Part shown: positions 12,416-23,480 of the stretch, one piece after another
Position numbering within the stretch: position 1 is the first letter of the stretch
Layout of the letters: each line of letters opens with the position of its first letter
NCBI GenBank assembly: GCA_011319805.1
Contig: SJRY01000236.1
Coordinates: 558,001 to 622,000, forward strand
Origin: Macrocybe gigantea
Lineage: Eukaryota; Basidiomycota; Agaricomycetes; Agaricales; Callistosporiaceae
DNA: 64,000 bases
Direction: 5' to 3'
Position numbers and translations under genes: made by a program
Notes under the pieces: model-generated
What the model was told of the DNA's origin: nothing
Databases searched by the model: none
What the model saw: only the letters and a program-made list of their open reading frames with translations

Positions 12416-15400
12416 ATGAACAAAAATCCTTTCGTTCCTCAGCCGAGCTATACTCCTCAGCAGCCTCCTCTACCTTCTGGTCCTCCTCCTCAATCTGCTC
12501 AACCGGACTACTCTGCGTATTGGGCTGCCTCAGCTGCTCATCATCATCCGCATCCTCAACCTACGTCTGTGCCTCAATACAACCCGCAATGGAATGCACC
12601 TCAGGCCCCGCCGAGACCTCCTCCGGAACAGAGCGCGTTGTATGCAAACTACGGATATGGTACTCAGCAGAGCAGTCATTGGCATCGCCAGCAACAGCAG
12701 CAGCAGCTTCATATGCAACAAACGCAATATCATCCACCCCCTCCTCTCGCTCAACCACCACCACAACCGGCAGTTCAGCCAGGTTACAATCCCTATCAGC
12801 CTACTGCCGGATATCCACCTTCTTACATTCCGCAGACCATGCCTGCGACAGCTCAGCCTGTCGTTCAGCATGCGTATGCCGCGCCTCCAAGTCAGCAAGC
12901 TCAGCAGCAGTACTACCCTCAACACATTCCACAGCAGCAGCACCAGACACAGCAGCCGCGGCATGTGCACCACACACCTCCGCAACACCTTCCACCAGCG
13001 AAGCGGCAACGATTTGACGGGCCGAGCTCAAATCGTCACCAGCAGCACCATGCGCCTCCTCCACCTCCACCTCAATTCCAGGCTCCTCCTCCACCCCCTC
13101 AAAACGTGACGTATCAAGGTCCCAGTCGCGGCGGCGGTCCCGCAGGCCCTAGTCATATGCCAATGGGTGGCGGCAGAGGTGGTCAGATGGGAAGGGGAGG
13201 AGGCATGGGAAGGGGAGGGAGAGGCGGATTACCTTCGGGTTCACGAGGCGGGTTAGCTGGAAGGGGTAGGGGAGGTGGTTCCGGTAGCTCATACATGGGT
13301 GGTGGCGGCGGTAGAGGTGGTCAGGGAGGCACGCTGAGAGGGCATGGATCCAGAGCTAATTTTGGGACCAAGGACTATCAGAGCCGCCGAGGTGGATCTT
13401 TTACGGGCGGCACAGGGAGTGCATACGCCCATCAAGGCCCTTTCCGAGGTCGCAGTGGTTCTCATCGAGGGCGGCATGACGGGGGCGGTGGATTCGGCCG
13501 AGATGCGGTTTCTTCGTCTAGCTTTAGCAGCACTGGAAAGAAGGATGAAAACCGGAGGACTCTTACAGATTTCAAGATTGTCGGCCTCGAAATTCCTGCT
13601 TTGTCTTGGTCATGGGGCGTCAAGCCTGCAGAATCTGTCAAAGGTGTCGTCAAAGAGGAAGAGTCTCCAGAAGGCCTTAGTACGCGCCCCGAGACCGGCA
13701 AAGAAGAAATCATGGGTGGCGAAGGGCTTGGTATCAAACCCAAGGTCGAGGACGACCTTGCCGAGAACCAAGTATCTGAGGTCCACCCAGCCGAGTCAAA
13801 CGTCGTTCAGGAATCCAAGATGGAGGCGCGATCCCCTTCAATGTCGAGTGCTAATGTTGATCCTGGCCTGAACACACCTCCACCCTCGCGCATACGCATA
13901 TACTTCCATACACCTGTGACACCGGACGACTCCCGGCCTATTCCGCACACATCATCGTTCACTTTGGCCGTTCCCTCGGACTCGAGGAAGGGTAAACGGA
14001 AGAAGTTGGACGATGAAGATGGCGATGTGGAAGAGGAGAGAGCCCGCCCGCCTCCGCCGCATCTAGCAAATGGCCTAAATGATGACCGATCTAGCGTCGC
14101 AGCGAGCGTGACTCCTAGCGTGGCTGAGACCGCCAGTGAGGCTGACTGGCTAATGGCCGCCATTACCGAGGGCGAAGAAGCTGAGACCGAAGAAGCGCTG
14201 GATCCTTCTGGTGAACATATGGAAGCGGAAGACGACGGTGACCATCCTCCTGGCAGCCAAGTTGACGAGAGTCACAAGTCAAGTAGCACAGTTGATGGCG
14301 ACACCGAAGCCGAAGCTTTAGAAAATCCGGACGGTGAGTCTTTCTCTGATCTCGATGTACTTCATCTTTGTGTGGAAGCAACCTCGTTCTCGAAACCTCT
14401 TCCGGACGAGGGGAGGCCGCCGTCGCGCGCGCACACTGCTGACATTATTCCCCTTCTCTTTCAAGGCATAAATGGTCATGATCATGATGTAGACATGTGG
14501 GCGGCAGAAGGCGGTGATTCGTCTTATCCTGCTACGGAGGAGCGCGAGCAAACTTCGGCGGGCGATGGTATACCTATGGTCTCTGATGGGTTGGCCAATT
14601 TCGTGTCCAGTGCTGAACCTGCTGGACCAACCGTGCCAGATTTGGCCACTGATATTTTGGATATCGGTGCACGTAGTGATGCCCCTTTGCCACCCGCCGT
14701 ATCTATGCAGCTCGATAGAGCGTCTCCTCCTCCCGAGGCTCAAACTCATGAGGCTCCTTCTGCTGCCACTGTGCCCCTTAACCCGGCTGGTTTTGAGTCT
14801 CCTCTCCACACTCTTGACTCCGCACCGCATGACACATCTGTCACGCTCGCTCCTGCGTCTGTATCTAAAATTGCTTCACATCAGTTCAATACTCCTCACC
14901 TTGCTACTTTTCCAAACAGCGAAGAAAAGTCTGCTAACGATGATGGCTACCCTGATGCGCAGGTCTCCGTCTCGCAGTTCCCAGCGAAAGGTCCTCAACC
15001 CAAGCCACTCCTTTCGGTTTCCAACGAGCCCACTCTTCTCGACATACAGTTAGAAGCGCCTGGATCCCGCAATGGCGTCCCTGGTGTCAATGGCAAAGGT
15101 GGCGATGACCGCATTGCATTGGACACTGAATCCCAACAGACGCAGCCGAACAGCACGGAACCATCACAAGCAGATCTAGCCTTGTTCGAACTACCTGTTT
15201 CCACAGCACAAACTTACGGCCAGCTCGACGCGACTCGTCCTAGAGGTGACACCAGGAGCCCGAAGACACCATCTGCTAATCGACTGTCCATATCTTATGC
15301 TGGCGGGAACAGGCGCATGGTCATCGATGCAGAAGTTGTCGAGTCTCTCAAACTCTTCCGCGCCGAGGGAAGAATCGAAGCAATCTTGAAGCTGGATCAG

Positions 15401-16277
15401 AACGGTGAGGGTACATACAAAGGAATAATGGTATGTCATTGCATCTGTCTTTTTTATATTGTATTTAACACTCAGTTTCGCAGCTTGAGGGTTTGTCGGA
15501 TATGACCAAGTCCTACCTTCCTATTCCACCCGATTCTCCAGGATATGAATCGGATGAGACCCTTCCGCCCTTTTCTAAAGCAACAGTGCCTTTGTCTCTG
15601 ACTCTTTTCGTGTATCTTGATACTGCTCGACCGCTATCCGAACCGAAGTGGGCCAAGACTGGTGATATCCAAGAATGGCTAAAGAGCATGTTCGGCCGCA
15701 TGTTTTGGGTTGCTGGCGAAGCGGCAGAAGGTTGGGAGAGGAAAATTCAGGTTGTTGACCCCGATCCTGTGAGTGCTTTCGAGTCCCCTATTTATCCGGC
15801 CGGCTATGTGTTCTGATGAGACCTTCAACGCAGCCTCCGACAATTTGGACCGTTTTGGAAGGTTGGGCGGCGAACTCGCCAGTTGGCATTCATTCCGAGC
15901 GTCAACGATTCATCAGGACCCACATGACTGAAACTGAGAATATCTTGGAAATTTTGCTACGTCTGGTCCGTGGGGAGAGAGCCACAGCTTCGTATCAATC
16001 AACTCCTGCCATATCCGCACCTAGCGTTTCTGGACCTCTACTTTCTGCATTATCAGCAAGTTCGGCGCACAGTGCACAACAGACACACGTGTCTCTAGCT
16101 GTCCTGGCATTATTCCGCATGAGCCTCGACTACGCCAAGAAAGCCCTGGGCGACAAGGGCAAGGGAGAGGTCGAAGAAAGAGTTGGCGAGATTGTTCGAT
16201 GTCTTCCATCTCACCTTGTTTACAAGAGCCTGGATGGGATATTCAAGGAGTGGCGTGTCGAGAAGAAAGGTCGATGA
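12416..16277 (+). CDS. Large Pro/Gln- and RGG-rich protein with conserved C-terminal domain, function unknown
   Basis: Three exons: 12416-15430, 15484-15768 and 15834-16277. The first 220 residues are Pro/Gln/His-rich (prion-like). A Gly/Arg-rich block with many RGG/GRG repeats follows (about residues 235-360), typical of RNA-binding, phase-separating proteins. A long acidic disordered middle comes next. The C-terminal 300 residues look folded: SISYAGGNRRMVIDAEVVES, then TVPLSLTLFVYLDTARPLSE, and a helical end with PPTIWTVLEGWAAN and SLAVLALFRMSLDYAKKALG. I do not recognise this domain. A possible 132-nt in-frame intron (14334-14465, GTGAGT...CAAG) would remove 44 residues. An RNA-related role is inference from composition alone. 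Confidence 0.8.
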
Positions 16278-16430
16278 AAAGTAGTACAAAATGTTCTTAT
16301 ATTAAACATTGTTTAAGTGTTGTTTTTTACGCCAGTGATTCGGAGTTTGTAGACTGATCACGAGATCGCCTGAGGATACGCGTCACCTAAAAGCATTCAC
16401 TCCATCTCCTCATCCCCTCAGATCCACTTC

Positions 16431-17548
16431 ATGGTCAGTCTCTTTCCAGAGCGCGTGCTGTTCTCAACGTGTTGACGGCATCGTCTTTCAGTTTCGGAAC
16501 ACATACGACTCTGATAACACTGTTTTCTCGCCTCAAGGACGATTGCATCAGGTCGAATATGCCCTGGAAGCCGTAAAACAAGGATCCGCGGCTGTAGGCC
16601 TGCGATCAAAGACGCATGCTATCCTCTTAGCCTTGAAGGTGCGCTGAAAGTGCAAAATCCAAAGTGCGGACGAGTAAGTCATTGGCACAACGCCGTTTCA
16701 GCGATCAACGGGAGAATTGGCGTCGTATCAGCAGAAGATGTTTCGCATAGACGACCATGTCGGGATTGCTATTGCTGGTCTGACATCTGATGCTAGGGTG
16801 TTGAGGTGCGCCCTCCTACCTGCTCCATTCACTGCTCGGGGCTGAGCCCGCATCGCCTGGATAGCAATTTCATGCGACAACAAGCCATGTCATCCAAGAT
16901 GATTTTCAATCGCCCCATCCCAGTCAATCGCCTCGTCTCCTCAATTGCAGATAGTTCGTCGTCTTGTCGTTTCCATTGATTCTATGCATGCTTGACCTTA
17001 ATTGCCGCCGGTAGAGGCTCAGGTGAACACTCAGGAATATGGGCGACGTCCCTATGGTGTCGGCTTTCTCGTGATCGGTCAAGACCAATCGGGCCCACAT
17101 CTCTACGAATTTTCACCTTCTGGAAATTCGTACGAATATTATGCGATGTCGATTGGTGCACGAAGCCAAAGCGCCAAGACATATCTCGAAAAACATTTCG
17201 AGAAGTTTGCAGACTGTATGTTGTCCCAATAGAACAAATATCTGGTGTGCTAAATTGTATACCTCAGGTACCCTAGAAGAGTTGGTCACACACGGACTCC
17301 ATGCACTACGCGAAACGTTACAACAGGACAAAGAACTGAATGTGAACAACACATCAATTGGTATAATCGGACCTGCGAGCGTTCACGAAAAGGTTGTCGT
17401 GCCCGACGAGTCATTCCGAATCCTGGAAGGGGAGAAGGTGGACCCATTCCTTCAGACGATGGTCTCAAAGCAAACGGACGCGACCCCAAATGCACCTGCC
17501 CCACCTGCTGCGCAAGCTGCAGACGAAGATGTACAGATGGCTGGATAA
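16431..17548 (+). CDS. PRE5: 20S proteasome subunit alpha-6 (alpha type-1)
   Basis: Alpha-ring subunit of the 20S proteasome core, nucleus and cytosol. Exon 1 codes only for the start Met (16431-16433). Exon 2 (16492) opens with [20 protein letters not shown] and [17 protein letters not shown], the proteasome alpha signature. Later exons give [48 protein letters not shown] and [17 protein letters not shown], matching human PSMA1 and yeast Pre5. Six exons: 16431-16433, 16492-16638, 16702-16805, 16865-16953, 17015-17215 and 17268-17548. The acidic tail ends ADEDVQMAG. The frame is intact. An ACGCGT lies about 55 bp upstream. Confidence 0.96.
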
Positions 17549-17677
17549 GATTTTGTAATCCTAGATACTTTGCGTGTGCTGTATATTCCCTGCGTTTATT
17601 CGTCCTTTTGCCTGAATTTTCCTGTGAGAGGGGACTATTACGAGTCATTATTACAATATCGTGCAGCACGAGTCTAA

Positions 17678-19313
17678 CTATCTCCGCAGATTTGCCTGCC
17701 TGAGGATCCTTGCAGCCATCCCTGGCTTGCGAAGGGAGATCAGGACATGTAGTATCGCGCTCAGAAGCATGACGCTGCCCGCTTGATGAGATGCTGCCAA
17801 CGGGACAGGAACGAGGTAGAGGAGTGTCGAGATCCCGAGAAGAGCCTGAAGGTTGACCATTCCAAACGCAAGTCTAGTTGCTAGATGGGTGGCTGGAGGC
17901 AATGCCGCCTTGATATGAGGGCGGAGTGACTGTGCAAATAGCAAAGCCGTGCTGGCGTAAGTCGTTATAGCCTGCGGCTCGTTTCAGGACATGCACCGCA
18001 AAAGTCTGAAAAGAATGACTCACAAGGACGCGATGGTCAAATTGTACTGTTGTTGGATTCTCAAAGATATTTCGCCACCATAGATCAGATCTGTCCGGAT
18101 TCTTGGCATATGAAGGTGAAAATAATTCGTCGCTTGGGGGTGCCAGTCGACCGCCCATCAAGGGGAACTCGTTGTACAACAGGCCTGCGTCCAGTCCAGC
18201 AACGAATGCCCCTAGTATTCCCTTGCATCAGGTGTCCATTCCAAAGAACAGATGCGAGAGGTTTCATACCTGACAACGCAGTTAGGAACACCAGGCCAGT
18301 CAATGCCAAAGTTTGTCTTCTGAACGTCTTGACCAGAGGGTTACTGAGGACAGACGCAAAATCCTTGCCGACAACACCGCTCCAATTCGCGCCGTGTGCG
18401 AATTTCCAGTCCTTTATAGTCGCAAGGCCAAAACTGAACATGCCGGCGTAGAGCGCCAAAGCGGCACCTAGGTGGGCAGCCAGACGGTACTGCGACACGC
18501 GGGGTACCGAGTTGGGATCCTGGAAAGACGCGTCTTCCAGTCCGGACTGAACCATGTACCAACCGAGGAAGCCCTGTGCGCCGATCAAGGCCCCCAAACC
18601 ACCTAGTTTAAGAGCAAGGGAACGAGATATTTTCCGTTTGGCAGCGAAATAGACCAGAGGACCGACGAAGACAAAACCAATTAGACGGCCTAGGACTCTG
18701 TGGCCCCATTCCATAGAATAGATGAACTTGAAGTCATCCAAGGTGGCCGAAGATTTGAGCCTAGGGAAAATGAGTTTGGAAACACTGGGGGACAGCAAAG
18801 AACATACAGTCGGAATTCAGGCGTTGCTTTGTACTTCTCAAACTCGGCTTCCCACTCCTCATTGGACAGAGGCGGCAAGACGCCTGTGATGGGTCTCCAT
18901 TCCGTGATACTCAAACCCGATTCTGTCAAACGGGTGACCCCGCCGACTATGATGATCGCAAAGACAAGCGTCGAAGAGATCATAAGCCATGCTCCAACCG
19001 AACGAGGCGAGAGAACAGGGACTGGTGATGGTGGTGCTTTCGCCGCATCCGCGACGTTGGTAGATATTTGTCGGAAAAGATTGTCTTTCTTCGGAAAGAG
19101 GTTAGGTTGGTATCGGCCAATACGGGGTATGCTAAGACATTTGGGAGAGGACGTTGGAAAGACGCAGCGAAGGGTAGAAAGGCCTCTTGTCGAAATCACG
19201 GCGCTGGGAATGGCTTTTGGAATCGCAGCATTCACAAGCCGAGATTTCGGGATGTGCGTCCGGAAGGTGTTCAACGACCATCTGCTGCCCGTCGCGAGCA
19301 TAGCTGGCAGCAT
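17678..19313 (-). CDS. COX15: Heme A synthase
   Basis: Inner-membrane enzyme that oxidises the C8 methyl of heme O to make heme A for cytochrome c oxidase. The start at 19313 is followed by a long basic leader consistent with mitochondrial import. Motifs: [18 protein letters not shown] (first heme helix), [18 protein letters not shown] (conserved EWxHR), [23 protein letters not shown], and [20 protein letters not shown]. The C-terminal half has FDHRVLAI and [11 protein letters not shown]. About eight membrane segments, as usual for the family. Three introns; the frame joins cleanly. It diverges from BOL3 over 179 bp. Confidence 0.95.
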
Positions 19314-19492
19314 AACGACTCGGAGGAGCTCTCAAGCAAGAGCGCTGACAGAGACCGGGGTTACGCGTTGAAGGTTGGGAAAAGGAAAAGTCGGGGCCAA
19401 GGCTAGACTTGCCGTCGGTGACCGATCACGATGTTTACAAGCGAACGACTTTTATGGACGCCGGCCACACGCGTCTGCCTTGAACGTCAACG

Positions 19493-19931
19493 ATGCTGGC
19501 TCTCGGCCGTCGACTCGTTTCTGTACCCTTTCAGCTGCGTATATTCAGCAGCACTGTCAGTAGGCTTTCGGATGGCCCTCCTTCCAGCCTCCTTGAAGGG
19601 GAGAAAGCCATCCACGCCAAGCTAACTGAAAGATTTGCGCCGTCGCAACTCAAAGTGCAGGACGTCTCTGGTGCGTAGGCCTATCATCTAAGCTCGGTCA
19701 ATTGACATGGGATGACGAGCCTGCAGCGTAGGCGGCTGTGGTACATTTTATGCCATCACCATCGCCAGTCGGTCGTTCCAAGGCCTCAATACCGTCAAGC
19801 AACACAGACTTGTCACTGAGACGTTGAAGAAAGAGATAGAGGGCATTCACGGACTACAGGCGCGTTAAATACGGTTACTTACAGTTCCGGATTCCTAATG
19901 AGCCTTACAGATCAAGACCATTCCGAATTAA
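19493..19931 (+). CDS. BOL3: Mitochondrial BolA-like protein (Fe-S cluster transfer)
   Basis: BolA proteins work with monothiol glutaredoxin and Nfu1 to pass [4Fe-4S] clusters to mitochondrial enzymes. The start at 19493 gives MLALGRRLVSVPFQLRIFSS, a good presequence. The BolA fold follows: KLTERFAPSQLKVQDVSGGC, GTFYAITIASRSFQGLNTVK, QHRLVTETLKKEI, ending HGLQIKTIPN. Three exons: 19493-19670, 19732-19859 and 19911-19931. The last intron starts with GC (CAG|GCGCGT) and ends AG; no GT donor gives the conserved ending. Assignment to BOL3 rather than BOL1 rests on the leader and is less certain than the family. Confidence 0.88.
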
Positions 19932-20088
19932 TGGTTCCACTTCCCCATAGACAGTGTCACCACTGTGCGCAATGCATACCTCTACTTCATCCAGCCACCT
20001 AGAAGGAATGCCGCCACCGAAGGTTCTCGGCAGTTAAATAATGCTAGCTCGGATACCCTGCCCCAGGCCAAACGTATAGTAATCCTGA

Positions 20089-21185
20089 TTAAGCACCATC
20101 TACGGCTGTTCCCGTCTTGAATAAACGCAGCAAAGTTATTGCTTCACGATTGTAGACTTGGCGATCAGGATCGTCATCGACCTGTGAAACGATCAGCCAC
20201 GAGCAAGGCTCTGAACTGCTTGGCCTGCCTCCAGCCAGCTAAATTGTTTCTTCAAGAGTCCGAAAAACCGCTTGTCGGCCTGAACGCGACAAGTCAGATG
20301 TCGCGCGTCGCAAAGGACAAAGTTTCTGAACTCATACTTTTCTTCGTTTCTTATAACAGAACAAAAACTCTGTGGTGTCGTCCGCTAGGTCCGACAGTGT
20401 CTGCACCAATAATGGAAAGGCAGGTTCGAAATATACACAATCCGCAGCCAGCACCAATACAGGGCGGGGTATATCTGCCGGGATCGGGCAACCCCTGGAA
20501 TTGCGCAATTGTGCGAGTGAGGACGGACGTCAGAAAATAAAAATAAAAATAAAACAAGTAAAGGCCAGACCAGTTTAACTCAGCCACCGTCACATTGGGT
20601 TCCAGATTGTTCAATGCAACGTTCTTTTCCATAATCCCCAGTAACGGGCTGATCAAGGTATCTTTTGTCAAAACTTTCACTTTATATCAGGTTGCGTGAG
20701 CAGAGGTCATACGGACGCCAGATCTGTCACCCAAACTCGCCCTCCCATCTTGCCTGCCACCAATCCAACGAGCCCTGTTCCGCTACCGAGCTCAAGAATG
20801 GTTTTGCTTTTGATGTAATCAGGTCCTTTTCTAACAAGGTACTTTGCCAAGACCTGCCGTCGTTCGTTCGCGGAGAATGGTAACCCCGAGCCCTTCGATG
20901 CATCATTCATTATACGCTCACCTCTCCCGCAGGCCATGCGATGCCTCCGCAACCAGGAGACGCGTCGACAGACAGCGTTATCGATACCGAATTCGTCCCA
21001 ACAGGGGTGAACGACATTTCTAATAGCTGATCTTTGACGGACGGCTGCTGTGGAGGCAGAAAGGCCTCTACATCATCATCGGTGTCCTCGAGACCGTGAG
21101 ACTGATGCATGAGATGGCGTAGGGGATCCTGCATATCGAGCGCCTCTTCCTGAGCAATAATGTTGCCTGCCATCGCGTCGTTCAT
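20089..21185 (-). CDS. Protein-lysine methyltransferase, EFM6/METTL21 family
   Basis: SAM-dependent methyltransferase of family 16; in yeast Efm6 methylates elongation factor 1A, but the target here is unknown. The start at 21185 gives MNDAMAGNIIAQEEALDMQD. Key parts: GGIAWPAGEV, VLAKYLVRKGPDYI, SAM motif I in TILELGSGTGLVGLVAGKMG, the acidic VTDLA, NVALNN, then ELNWGCPIPADI (split by an intron) and VLVLAADCVYFEPAFPLLVQ. The C-terminus is KADKRFFGLLKKQFSWLE-VDDDPDR and VYNREAITLLRLFK. Several introns; the last (20182-20228, 47 nt) appears to use a GC donor. Convergent with BOL3. The frame is intact. Confidence 0.87.
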
Positions 21186-21370
21186 TGAGCAAATCGGAGG
21201 ACTTTATTGGCCGATACTACGGCGCCGAGCTCGGAGATGGAGTGCTGGGAAGGTCACGTGGTGCGACATACCAACTGTCAATTCATCCAAGGCAAACTTT
21301 AGGGTCGAGGGAGTCGAGGAGACCGAAAACTGTGCATGTCCATTTCTCTTCCACGCTACATCTGTCCGGC

Positions 21371-23299
21371 ATGGCAGACCTTCACCAGGCCTTTTTCCGA
21401 TGGTATGCCCTGGCCAGCACGTTCTTTCAACGTTTCAGTGCTGACGCTAGACATCAATCTAGGCCCCATACCGAGCCGAACGACGTAATACTCACTGGGT
21501 CGTTTGATCAGGTATGTTTACCTCCCGCTGAAGCACTGCGTTTATTGCTGAATCGTTTCCGCAGTGGTCACGATCTGTCCATCTAACCAAAGGACCGAAT
21601 GGTTTCGAAGGCTCAGTCAAAGTTCCATGGGGCCAGCGTGTGCCCTACAAATTCATTGTGGACGAATCGTGGAAGTTACTCGAAGACGAGCCCACCGAGC
21701 TGGACGAGGACGGGAATCTGAACAACATCTACATGGCGCCTGAAGCGCCCTCGAGCGCCACGGAACCTCCTGCCGTCGTCCCAGCTGGGGTCAAGCAGCC
21801 TACTACGATACCTTCAGGGGAGGGAGAACCAGCTTCCGAGATGGGGCGGCCAACCGATGGGGCCACGGAGAGCGCGGAGATCGCTAACGCAGGCCGAGGC
21901 ATCTCTGACGCTGTAGCCAATGCTCCCGAACCTGCGAGTGTTCCTACCGCAATGACTCCAGTTACCGAGAGCACTTCCAAGTTCGTGGAGCATCTCCCAG
22001 AGGCTCCCGATTCCGTTAAAGGTGTCATAAAGGACGTCGGTACTAATCGGGGTCGCGCTAGGCCAACGGCCTCTGTGGCGCAAAGCGTTGTTGACGTCGA
22101 AGCAGACAAGGTCAATTGCCTTATTACTCTTTCACTCCATGTCTTCTAACCCAAGCCCATAGGAGAACGACTCAGACAAAGTTTCAGCGCCAGCCGCACA
22201 AGAACCGGTCGTCCAAAGCATCACCATACAAGAAGTCCCTGAATCTCAACTCGAATCGTCCACTCACGCTGCTGTGGCGCCTCCTGAGTCTATGGCTACC
22301 CCAGTCCTCCAAGACATCGGTCCAGTGGCAGTGGAAACAGAGACAGCGTCACACCCTGCCACCGAAGCAAAATCGGTATCTCATCCTCCTGCTGAAGAAG
22401 CAACAGCTTTCGCACCTATTTCAGAAGTGGCTGTCCAAGACTCCTCCTGGGGTGAAAGCCAACGCATAGAACTTGCACCCGAAACATCTGCGGTGTCTGA
22501 TCAGACGCCTGTGAAGGAGCCTGAAAGCGTTCCCGAAGATCTGACAGAAGAACCTCTTTCAGCTGAAGCTGGTCCAGCCAACCCGGAACCGACAGCAGAG
22601 GCCGGTCCTGAGGAGTCTGCAAAGACACCTCAAATGCAGGAGGAACCCGTTCCTGCGCCTCGCGAAGTAGGTAGCTCTGAGCCAGCTCCGGCTCCAGAGA
22701 CCGCTGCTCCTTGCGAACCAGCCATATTACCTCCTGAGCCCACGAAACCTGCAAAGAAAACTGATGAAGAAGGGCGTGAAGCTGTTCATGAATCAGAGGC
22801 CAGCCAGCCTCCTGCCGCCCCCGAAACTGCTGAAGCTGAGGCCCGTCCCGCTGCCAAAGTTTCGGCAGAACCTACGAGCACCGAAGTCCCCGTTGATGGT
22901 CGTGCCTCGCCAGAGGCAGGACCCGCACCAGAGGCAGAATCCGCACCGGCGCCAGAGGAGCAACCTGTCACCTCGATCCCGATTGAACCTATTCCAGAAC
23001 CTGACGCAGCCCCGGAACCAATGAGGGCCACCCCTGCCCCTGAAACGACGCAAAAACCTGTCGAAAATGGGACATTGGCGGAGATACCTGCAAATGGCAC
23101 CGCAGAGGTCACGAAGGCCGAAGGCGTGCAGCCCGCGGTAGCTGAGAAGCCCGCAGAAAAGGCCTCCCAAGTGACTGAGCCATCCGAAGCTGCCGCATCG
23201 GAGGAAACTACACCGAAAGCGGGCACCACTCCCACCCGAAAGAAGAGGACCTCATTCTTCGGGAGGCTGAAACATCTGTTAAAGCACGACAAAAAATAA
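21371..23299 (+). CDS. CBM48 (AMPK-beta-like glycogen-binding) protein of Crp1/Mdg1 type
   Basis: The N-terminal 90 residues form an AMPK1-CBM48 domain: FRWPHTEPNDVILTGSFDQ, WSRSVHLTKGPNGFEGSVKV, and VPYKFIVDESWKLLEDEPTE. Four exons: 21371-21402, 21463-21511, 21565-22110 and 22163-23299. The rest, nearly 500 residues, is an Ala/Pro/Glu-rich disordered tail ending in the basic KKRTSFFGRLKHLLKHDKK. This layout (one CBM48 domain, then a long low-complexity tail) is that of yeast Crp1/Mdg1, linked to cruciform DNA binding and pheromone signalling; the molecular job there is itself poorly defined. Divergent from the EFM6-like gene over 185 bp. The frame is intact. Confidence 0.82.
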
Positions 23300-23480
23300 T
23301 AACACGATCTCACGATAACGGTATAATTTGCCTTTTTTTTTCGTTGTTTGACTATTATGTTTTTTTCTCAGCACCCCAAGTAACGATTTCTGTCTCGAAT
23401 ATAGTCTATGTATACGGTGATCATGCACATGTACTATAGCTATATGTTTATTATTCAAGTTTCTATGCTCATAACAATAC

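Noticed and set aside
12530..13009. Long minus-strand frame opposite the Pro/Gln-rich exon
   Set aside because: Low-complexity shadow of CAG/CCT-rich codons in the plus-strand gene.
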